Positions 6,084 through 12,790 of a stretch of DNA of 17,277 nucleotides are shown one piece after another (positions within the stretch are counted from its first letter, which is position 1; the number at the start of each line of letters is the position of its first letter). The stretch is from Sandaracinaceae bacterium (GTDB lineage: Bacteria; Myxococcota_A; Polyangia; Polyangiales; Houyiibacteriaceae), in assembly GCA_012514415.1 (NCBI GenBank), contig JAAZAH010000139.1, positions 1-17,277 of the forward strand, written 5' to 3'. The notes below the pieces were generated by a model. The model made no database searches, was not told the DNA's origin, and saw nothing but the letters and a program-made list of their open reading frames with translations. The translations under genes were made by a program, and so were the position numbers.

Positions 6084-8245
6084 TATGCAAATCCCAAGAG
6101 CGTACCGATGCGCATCACGAGAAAGCTCCCGATAAACGCAAGAGTCGTCATGTAGAAGAACGAGAAGGCTGCCCATTTCATCCCCCCCGACTCACGGCGG
6201 ATCACCGCGAGCGTGCTCATGCATTGAGAGGCGAGGACGAAGAAGACCATGAGCGAGATGCCAACGAGCGGAGTCATGAGCGGGCTCCCATCGGGGCGCT
6301 CCGCCTCGCTGAGGAGGGTGCGGAGGGAGCTATCCTCTTCATCGACCTCGTCGCCAATCGAAAAGACGAGGCCCATGGTCGAGACGAAGACCTCGCGCGC
6401 TGTGAACGCGCCGATGAGCCCGATGCCGAGGCGATAATCAAAGCCGAGTGGCTCAATCGCCGGCTCGATCGCGACGGCGACGCGGCCAACATAGCTCTCC
6501 TCGATGGCCTGCATTCGCTCGGCGTTATCGATCTCGGCGATGGCCTCTTCGAGCTCATCGCCCGAGAGCGTCGCCGCGGCCGCCTCACGCTGATTCTCGT
6601 AGGATTCGGCGCGATGCTCGTCTTTTGGAAAGCTGAGGAGCGCCCAGAAGATGATGGTGAAGGCGAGGATGATCGTTCCCGCCTCCTTGATGAAGCCCAT
6701 GATCTTATCGAAGGCCGTGCGGAAGGTCGTCCCGAGCATCGGGAGCCTATAGGGCGGGAGCTCGATCATAAAGCTCGGCGCTGGTCCGCGGAGGACGGTC
6801 TTACGCAATAAGAAGGCCGCGAAGAGCGTCGCCGCCACGCTAAAGGTGTAGATGCCAAAGAGGGCGAGGCTTGATTGGCTGAAGATCCCAAAGACGCGCT
6901 CATCGGACGCGAAGACCACGCCGATGACGAGGATATAGACGGGGAGCCTCGCGGAGCAGCTCATAAAGGGCACGGCGAGCATCGTGATGAGGCGATCGCG
7001 GCGCTTCTCGATGGTGCGCGTCGCCATCACGGCGGGGATCGCGCAAGCAAAGCCCGAGAGGAGCGGTACGAAGGCCTTTCCGTGGAGCCCGACGCCTTTC
7101 ATCAGCCGATCGATGAGGAAGGCGACGCGCGCGAGATAACCCGAATCCTCGAGAAGCGTCACGAGGAAAAAGAGGAAGGCGATCTGCGGGACGAAGACGA
7201 GCACGTTACCGACGCCCGAGATGAGCCCTTCGACGATGAGATCGCGCAGCAGCCCCTCGGGCATCACGCCGACAACGGCCTCCTTGAGCCAATCGAAGAA
7301 ATCCTCGATGCCCTCGATCAGCGGCTCGGCCACAGTAAAGAGGGTCTCGAAGATCGCCATCATCACGGCGGCAAAGATGAGGAGCCCGCTGACGGGATGA
7401 GTCAGGATGCGGTCGATCTTTTCGGAGCGCGAGATGGCTTCGGACTCGGGACGCGCGGTGACGCGGCCAACAAGCTCGTCGATGAAGGCGTATCGGGCGG
7501 CGATAAAGGCGCGATCGATGGCCGAAGCATCGTCGGCGTCGAGGCGAACGGCGTCGCGAATGGATGGGGGCACATCGCGGAGCTCATCATCGCCCACTGA
7601 AAGGAGCGCCCAGCCCGCATAAGCGCGCGCCGAAGAAGGGGGAACGACGCCGGTCTCATGGACGATGCGCTCAATGCCTTCGAGTCTCTCTCTGACGAGC
7701 GAAGGAACTTCGGTAAGAAGCGGCTCACGCCCTGCTGCGTCGAGCGCGCGCCCCACCTCGGCCCGGAGCTCATCAAGACCGCGTCCCTCGGGGATGCAGA
7801 GATCGACAACAGGCACGCCGAGCGCCGCACCGAGCGCCTCGCGGTCGATCTCAATTCCGGCCTCGGCGGCTTCGTCCACCATGGTAAGCGCGAGGACGGC
7901 CGGAAGCGGCGTTTCGAGCGCCTGAAGCACCAGATAAAGCCCGCGCGCGAGCGTGGTGGCATCGGCGACGAGGACGAGTACGTCGCTTCTTCGCGCATGA
8001 AAGAGCTCATGTGCAGCAATGGCCTCTTCGGGAGAGCGGGTCGAGAGGCTGTAGGTGCCCGGGAGATCGACAAGCTCGACCTCGCGGCCTTCGATGCGGA
8101 TCCTAGCCGCGCGGCGCTCGACCGTCACGCCGGGGTAATTCGACACGCGAGCGCGATGCCCGCTCAGGGCATTGAAGAGCGTGGTCTTTCCGGCGTTCGG
8201 GTTGCCAAGGAGAAGGACGGCCGGGCGCGATCTCGCCTCGCTCAT
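6083..8245 (-). CDS. feoB: Ferrous iron transporter FeoB
   Basis: FeoB is the inner-membrane Fe2+ transporter with a cytoplasmic GTPase domain. The 720-residue protein shows G1 GNPNAGKT (14-21), G2 GVTVE (39-43) and G3 DLPG (60-63). The G4 position reads TMVD (121-124) instead of the family's NxxD, and the G5 loop reads IPEGRG with no SA motif. From about residue 290 the membrane part follows, with the two Gate regions: GFACAIPAVMATRTIE, MSCSARLPVYIL, and later IGAFTAREVFVSTM, ending with LASQCMSTLAVIRRE and a last helix. An acidic loop of about 70 residues lies between the late helices. Its ATG overlaps the feoA TGA (ATGA), and a full GGAGGTGA ribosome-binding site (8257-8250) lies four bases upstream inside feoA. 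Confidence 0.96.
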   Translation of the reverse strand: MSEARSRPAVLLLGNPNAGKTTLFNALSGHRARVSNYPGVTVERRAARIRIEGREVELVDLPGTYSLSTRSPEEAIAAHELFHARRSDVLVLVADATTLARGLYLVLQALETPLPAVLALTMVDEAAEAGIEIDREALGAALGVPVVDLCIPEGRGLDELRAEVGRALDAAGREPLLTEVPSLVRERLEGIERIVHETGVVPPSSARAYAGWALLSVGDDELRDVPPSIRDAVRLDADDASAIDRAFIAARYAFIDELVGRVTARPESEAISRSEKIDRILTHPVSGLLIFAAVMMAIFETLFTVAEPLIEGIEDFFDWLKEAVVGVMPEGLLRDLIVEGLISGVGNVLVFVPQIAFLFFLVTLLEDSGYLARVAFLIDRLMKGVGLHGKAFVPLLSGFACAIPAVMATRTIEKRRDRLITMLAVPFMSCSARLPVYILVIGVVFASDERVFGIFSQSSLALFGIYTFSVAATLFAAFLLRKTVLRGPAPSFMIELPPYRLPMLGTTFRTAFDKIMGFIKEAGTIILAFTIIFWALLSFPKDEHRAESYENQREAAAATLSGDELEEAIAEIDNAERMQAIEESYVGRVAVAIEPAIEPLGFDYRLGIGLIGAFTAREVFVSTMGLVFSIGDEVDEEDSSLRTLLSEAERPDGSPLMTPLVGISLMVFFVLASQCMSTLAVIRRESGGMKWAAFSFFYMTTLAFIGSFLVMRIGTLLGFA

Positions 8246-8484
8246 TGAATCACCTCCACCTCGATATCACGGGCCTCGCTCCCGCGAAGGGAAAGTGCGT
8301 ATCCGCGCAATCGGATCTCGATGGGATCGCCCATTGGAGCGCGGCGGATCACCTCGAGCTCGACGCCGGGGATGAGCCCCATCTCCATCAATCGTCGCGT
8401 GGCGAATCGCTCCCCGCTCAGCTGAACTACACGCGCCCGCTCGCGGAGGCCGAGAGAGGCGAGGCTTCTTCGAGGCGTAGCCAT
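8242..8484 (-). CDS. feoA: Ferrous iron transport protein FeoA
   Basis: This 80-residue cytoplasmic SH3-like protein is required for FeoB activity. The family pattern is clear: RRLMEMGLIPGVELEVIRRAP, then GDPIEIRLRGYALSLRG and a final EVEVIQ strand. Length is normal. It is the first gene of the run and overlaps feoB by four bases. The ribosome-binding site is weak. The 94-base gap to the divergent phosphatase shows no recognisable Fur box, although feo genes are commonly Fur-controlled. Confidence 0.93.
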   Translation of the reverse strand: MATPRRSLASLGLRERARVVQLSGERFATRRLMEMGLIPGVELEVIRRAPMGDPIEIRLRGYALSLRGSEARDIEVEVIQ

Positions 8485-8578
8485 GGTTATGGCTTACTGT
8501 CCAGCGGCGATGGGGGCAAAGCGAATGCGTGCGCTCGAGGATCGCATTGGAATGGGGAATTCGGGTAGACTGCGGAGC

Positions 8579-10117
8579 ATGATCCGATTCAGCGACGATC
8601 CCGATCTCGCCGAGCGCCAAATGCGGGCGATCATCTTTTACCTTACAACCTTCGGCTATATCGACGGCGACTTCGATAGGAGCGAGAAGGATTTCGTTCG
8701 GGGGTATATCGAAGACCTCGTCAAATCGCGTGTCGAAACCGGCATCGCCCACGCCGATGAGGCACTCAAAGCCGAGCTGTCTTCAAGATTCACAACGCAT
8801 TTCATCGAGGTCTTCGAGGGGATCGACCAACAGGTCCAGGAGCTCTTCAGCGAGGCCGTCGCGGGCGATGAGGATAGCGACACCTTCGTTCATTCGCGGC
8901 TGAAGCTCCGCTGTTTTGAGCTCTTCAAGGAGTTCGACCGCGACAATCAAGAGGCGCTGCTCGACGCGATGGAGAGCCTCATTCACGCCGACGGTGAGGT
9001 GCACCCAGCCGAGCTCAAATTCCGCAACGAGCTTCTCGAGCTCTTCGAAGCCGAGATGGATCTCGAGGTCATCCCTCTCGACGATGACGAGGAAATCGAT
9101 CGCCTCACGATTCGAGAGGCAGACGTGCTCCCCGCGGGCGCGAACCCGGCCTTTTTCCAGGATTTCGAGTTCCATTATTCCGCCGATCCCGACACCATCC
9201 GCGCCCAGGTCGAGGAGGATCGACGGCTCCTCGATCTCACGCTCGATAAGCTTGCCGAGCAGCGCGAAGCCGGCGCCGGGAAACTCAAGGGCGCGCAGAC
9301 AGTCGCAGCCTTTAAGGGCGAGTCGCCCTTCCTCGACGGTCATGTCTATGTGCATCCCATCGATCCCGAAGAGCGCTACGATATGACCGTCCTCGGCGAT
9401 CTCCACGGCTGCTATAGCTGCCTCAAAGGCGCGACGGTGCAGGTCCAGTTCCTTGAAAACGTCGAGCGCTATCGGGCCAATCCGAAGGACCACCCGAAGC
9501 CCCTCCTTGTGTTTCTCGGCGATTATATCGATCGCGGCCTCTTCAGCCTGAACGGCGTCTTTCGCGCCGCGCTCAAGCTCTTTCTTGCGGCGCCGGAACA
9601 CGTCTTCCTGCTCCGCGGAAACCACGAGTACTATGTCGAGTACAAAGGCCATATCTTTGGCGGCGTGAAGCCGGCCGAATCGATCAACACGCTCAAGCCG
9701 CATCTCGATATCGACGTCTTCCGGCATTATCGCGACGTCTTCGAGGCCCTTCCGAATATGCTCTTCTTTGGAAAGACGCTCTTCGTCCATGGAGGCATCC
9801 CGAGGGATCGGCTGCTCAAAGAGCGTTGGGTCGATCTTTCAACGCTCAATGACGAAGAGATCCGCTTCCAGATGATGTGGAGCGATCCGAGCTCGGCCGA
9901 TGTCATCCCGTCCGCGCTTCAAGAACAGAGCGCGCGTTTCCCATTCGGAAAACTGCAGGCGGCTGCGTTCTTTCAGCGCGTGGGGATCGAGACGCTCATC
10001 CGCGGACACGAAAAGGAGAATGAGGGCTTCCGTCTCGTCTACGACGAGCCCGGGCTCCGACTTGCCACGGTGTTCTCGGCAGGCGGCTTCGACAACAACG
10101 ATCTCCCGCTCGCCTAG
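8579..10117 (+). CDS. TerB-like / PPP-family protein phosphatase, ending at an in-frame TAG
   Basis: This 512-residue protein has two parts. Residues 1-160 are helical and TerB-like, with acidic signatures YIDGDFDRSEKDF (27-39) and LIHADGEVHPAELKF (134-148). Residues about 265-512 are a PPP-type Ser/Thr phosphatase or related phosphoesterase: GDLHG (273-277), GDYIDRG (314-320), RGNHE (346-350), HGG (404-406) and RGH (475-477). These are the standard two-metal ligands, so the active site looks intact. A Ser/Thr phosphoprotein substrate is plausible but unproven. The ATG at 8579 begins the conserved-looking MIRFSDDPDL. No Shine-Dalgarno is well placed, and a TAGACT hexamer at 8566-8571 would fit a leaderless start. 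Two upstream in-frame ATGs (8552, 8483) are less likely. The TAG at 10115-10117 is probably not the ancestral stop, because the frame stays coding-like beyond it (see next entry). Confidence 0.88.
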   Translation: MIRFSDDPDLAERQMRAIIFYLTTFGYIDGDFDRSEKDFVRGYIEDLVKSRVETGIAHADEALKAELSSRFTTHFIEVFEGIDQQVQELFSEAVAGDEDSDTFVHSRLKLRCFELFKEFDRDNQEALLDAMESLIHADGEVHPAELKFRNELLELFEAEMDLEVIPLDDDEEIDRLTIREADVLPAGANPAFFQDFEFHYSADPDTIRAQVEEDRRLLDLTLDKLAEQREAGAGKLKGAQTVAAFKGESPFLDGHVYVHPIDPEERYDMTVLGDLHGCYSCLKGATVQVQFLENVERYRANPKDHPKPLLVFLGDYIDRGLFSLNGVFRAALKLFLAAPEHVFLLRGNHEYYVEYKGHIFGGVKPAESINTLKPHLDIDVFRHYRDVFEALPNMLFFGKTLFVHGGIPRDRLLKERWVDLSTLNDEEIRFQMMWSDPSSADVIPSALQEQSARFPFGKLQAAAFFQRVGIETLIRGHEKENEGFRLVYDEPGLRLATVFSAGGFDNNDLPLA

Positions 10118-10270
10118 AGCTACCGAACGGTCACGCCTAAAGGGCTCCGCATCAAGGTCAACGGAGAGACGGTCGAATGGTCGCCCTTCGAAATCGACTA
10201 TCTCACCTATAATGATCCCGAAAAGAACGCGTTTTTCCAGCGCGCTCCCGAGATTCCGCTGCGCGCCTGA
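10118..10270 (+). other. In-frame C-terminal extension of the phosphatase beyond the TAG
   Basis: After TAG at 10115-10117 the same frame continues for 50 codons to TGA at 10268-10270. It begins SYRTVTPKGLRIKVNGETVE and ends FFQRAPEIPLRA. Codon choice is that of the neighbouring genes (GTC, ATC, CGC, GAG, AAG, CTC). SYR.VTP following a NNDLP segment is what I would expect at the C-terminus of this phosphatase family. The full product would be 563 residues if TAG is read as an amino acid. Possible explanations: a recent nonsense mutation (for example CAG or GAG to TAG), a sequencing error, or stop-codon readthrough. Confidence 0.7.
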
Positions 10271-10315
10271 ACGGATGCGCGCTCGCCAGGGTTGAGCGGC
10301 TTTTCGGAGCGAGCA

Positions 10316-10354
10316 CTTAAAAGAAACCGGCGCCCCCATTTGGCGGAGGCGCCG
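10316..10354 (-). terminator. Intrinsic terminator of aceA
   Basis: CGGCGCC (10328-10334) and GGCGCCG (10348-10354) form a perfect 7-bp stem with a 13-base loop. Read on the minus strand, the stem is followed by TTTCTTTT, a proper U-rich tail. It lies 35 bases after the aceA stop and 57 bases after the TGA that ends the phosphatase extension, so it may also stop transcription from the other side. Confidence 0.7.
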
Positions 10355-10388
10355 CTCTCAATTGACGCGCATCATGCGCGAGGCCCGA

Positions 10389-12647
10389 TCACTTCTTTGC
10401 GATGAACGCGCGGAGGGCGGTGCCATCCTCGGCGACAAGCTCGGCGACCTTGGCCGCGCTCACCTGCGCGATGATGATGAGCCCCGTCTCGCGGTTGCTC
10501 TCCTCGAAGATGCCGATCTTCTTCATGCTCTCGACCTGCGCCGCGTTGTCGTCGGTCGGCGTGAGGTAGTGGATCGCCGTCGCCTTATAGCGGTGGATGA
10601 GGAAGAGCTGAGCGAGCGCCATGAGACGCTTGCGGCGATAGGCCGGATCGGTGTTCTGATCGCGAATCGAGAGGATCTGACGGCCGCCACGATCCTGCAT
10701 CGAGGTGAAGATCACATCGAGGATCTTCTTCTCGCCCTCGTAGATTCCGAGCTCGAGGAGCTCGGAGCCCGCCGTATGCGGACGGAGGTCGACGCGGAGA
10801 TCCGCGCTGACGCCCTGAGCCTTCTTCCACTCGCTGATCCAGCCTGCGAGGACCGCGGGCGGCGCCTCGGTTTGGACGAGGTGCTGGTGCTGGGTCGAGC
10901 CGGCGCCCATCGCCTTCGTGGCGGCGGTGCGGCCGGAGACGGCCATGAGCGACGCATCGAGACGCGGCCCACCCACGAGGGTCTGCGGCGTGCGATAGGG
11001 CGACTCGAGAAGGCGGAACTTCCGCTGGAGGCGCGCGAGGGCGAGCATGCCATCGTCGCGAAGGGCCGTCGCAAACTCCTCACCTGCGAGGCCGTCGACC
11101 TGGTGACCGCCGTAGGTGATGAAGTTGAAGACGAAGCCGAGCTTACCGATGGCCTTCGGGAACTCGCGCATCTCGTCATCCGTCATACCGGTCGTATCCC
11201 AGTTGAAGGAGGGCGAGAGGTTATAAGCGAGCATCTTCTCGGGGTAGACCGCGTGGATCGCGTCGGCGAACTGCTTGGCCTCCTCGTAGTTGGCGGTCTT
11301 CGTCTCCATCCAGATGATGTCGCAGAAGGGCGCCGCCGCGAGCGACTTCGCGATGGCGTAATCGATGCCGCCGCGAACCTGATAGTAGCCCTCCGGCGTG
11401 CGCGGAAGATCGTCGCTCCACGAGACGTGGATGCCGAGCGACTTGGCCTTCTCACGCATCGCGACGAGCGGGGCGTTCTTCGAGAACTCGCGCCACTCGT
11501 CCGCGCTCATCGCCGTCGGCTCACCCTGGTTGGCGCGGAACTCGATGATCGAAAGGACCGCCTCACCGTAGGTCTTGAGGCCGGCCTCTTCCTGCCAAAG
11601 CTCAGCGTAGCGGGTCTCGAGCTCGTCGTAGAGCTTCTCGGCGACAGCCGGCGAGCCCTTCGCTTCGACGATCTTCTTCGCCGTCTCTTCAACATAGGTG
11701 ATGAAGCCGGTCTTTTCGAGCCAGCGATCGGCGTGCTCGTATTGAGCATCCGTAAGCGCCGAGAGCTGATAGCCGAGCGCATCGTCGACACCGAGCTCGT
11801 TCATGCGGCGCTGAATCGCGAGATAGGCGCTCTTATAGCTCGGCACATCGAGGTTCGTCGCGCCAAGGATGAAGGGCTGATCGCGCTCATCGCTGTTGGT
11901 CTCCACGAGGGTCGCTGCCTCGGCGTCGGTACGAGCGACGATGATGCCCGCGACGCCCATCACATCGAGCTGAAGGCGAGCGGCGTTGAGGCGCTTGATC
12001 TGCTCCTCGGAGCTGACAAGGACCTTACCGCCCTGGTGACCGCACTTCTTGGCGCCGGGCTTCTGATCCTCGATGTGGTAACCCGTGACGCCAACCTCGA
12101 CGAAGCGGCGGATGAGGTTACGGACATGCGCATCTCCGCCATGACCGGTATCTGCATCCGCGATGATGAAGGGGCGATAGTCGACCGGCGGGTTCTTCGC
12201 ACGCTCCTCCTCCGTCATGCGGCTGCGAAGGAAGTGCTGGTTCTTATCGGCCGTAAGGAGGGCGCGGACGAGGACTGCAGCCTCATCGGGCACCTGGCTG
12301 AGCGGATAGCTCGCGAGGTCCGGGCCCGGATCCTCCTGCACCGAACCCTTCGCGGAGGTCGCCCAGCCGCCGAGGTAGATGCCCTTGATGCCGACGCGCT
12401 TCATCGTCACGGCCTGACCGGGCGAATAGGGGCCGAAGGTCGTGATCTGCTCGCCCTTGGCGAAAAGCTCGCGGAGAAGCTCGTAGAACTCTTCCGCATT
12501 CTTCCGCGCGATCGGATAATCTGCCTCGATCGTGCCCTTCTGCTCAGCGACCGCACGCGCCGAGTAGAGTCGCTTGATCTCCTTGAATCGAGGGCGCTCA
12601 AACCATGCTTGCGCCTCTGCGACCTGCTCTTCAAAGGTCTTCGTCAT
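10389..12647 (-). CDS. aceA: Isocitrate lyase, long ICL2-type
   Basis: Isocitrate lyase splits isocitrate into glyoxylate and succinate, the first step of the glyoxylate bypass. The 752-residue protein is far longer than enterobacterial AceA (about 430) and close to mycobacterial ICL2 (about 766). The catalytic motif is KKCGH with Cys202; the Mg-binding ADADTGHGG lies at 163-171. Other landmarks are HIEDQKPGAKKCGH, ARTDAEA, ETKTANYEEAKQFAD, LSPSFNWDTTG and STQHQHLVQTEAPP. After about residue 590 comes a further domain with RRKRLMALAQLFLIHRYKA, IHYLTPTDDN and KKIGIFEE. This matches the ICL2 C-terminal domain, which in Mycobacterium tuberculosis binds acetyl-CoA and activates the enzyme. AAGGAG ten bases upstream of 12647 fixes the start; an upstream in-frame ATG at 12686 is rejected. 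It is the last gene of the cluster, 143 bases after aceB. Confidence 0.95.
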   Translation of the reverse strand: MTKTFEEQVAEAQAWFERPRFKEIKRLYSARAVAEQKGTIEADYPIARKNAEEFYELLRELFAKGEQITTFGPYSPGQAVTMKRVGIKGIYLGGWATSAKGSVQEDPGPDLASYPLSQVPDEAAVLVRALLTADKNQHFLRSRMTEEERAKNPPVDYRPFIIADADTGHGGDAHVRNLIRRFVEVGVTGYHIEDQKPGAKKCGHQGGKVLVSSEEQIKRLNAARLQLDVMGVAGIIVARTDAEAATLVETNSDERDQPFILGATNLDVPSYKSAYLAIQRRMNELGVDDALGYQLSALTDAQYEHADRWLEKTGFITYVEETAKKIVEAKGSPAVAEKLYDELETRYAELWQEEAGLKTYGEAVLSIIEFRANQGEPTAMSADEWREFSKNAPLVAMREKAKSLGIHVSWSDDLPRTPEGYYQVRGGIDYAIAKSLAAAPFCDIIWMETKTANYEEAKQFADAIHAVYPEKMLAYNLSPSFNWDTTGMTDDEMREFPKAIGKLGFVFNFITYGGHQVDGLAGEEFATALRDDGMLALARLQRKFRLLESPYRTPQTLVGGPRLDASLMAVSGRTAATKAMGAGSTQHQHLVQTEAPPAVLAGWISEWKKAQGVSADLRVDLRPHTAGSELLELGIYEGEKKILDVIFTSMQDRGGRQILSIRDQNTDPAYRRKRLMALAQLFLIHRYKATAIHYLTPTDDNAAQVESMKKIGIFEESNRETGLIIIAQVSAAKVAELVAEDGTALRAFIAKK

Positions 12648-12764
12648 TAAAGTCCGGCTCCTTATTGTCGTCTCAAAACGTGCCACTCCGGGGAGCGGCC
12701 GGTTATCTTATGGGTTGATGCTGGGGGATGCGCCCGCCTGTTTGCGGACGGCTTGGTTTCGAGT

Positions 12765-12782
12765 GCCCGCCCGAGGGCGGGC
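12765..12782 (-). other. GC hairpin after aceB, before aceA
   Basis: GCCCGCC (12765-12771) and GGCGGGC (12776-12782) form a perfect 7-bp stem with a CGAG tetraloop, 8 bases beyond the aceB stop. No U-run follows on the minus strand. It could be a weak terminator, an attenuator that lowers aceA transcription, or an mRNA-end stabiliser. The rest of the 143-base gap contains the aceA ribosome-binding site and no convincing promoter. Confidence 0.45.
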
Positions 12783-12790
12783 GACTCCGC

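Noticed and set aside
10362..12650. A 762-codon open frame on the plus strand opposite aceA
   Set aside because: It mirrors aceA over its whole length. Strong GAG/CTC/GCG codon bias leaves the opposite strand open; the product is a repetitive Arg/Leu/Glu/Asp chain with no domain, and the aceA reading has all catalytic motifs.
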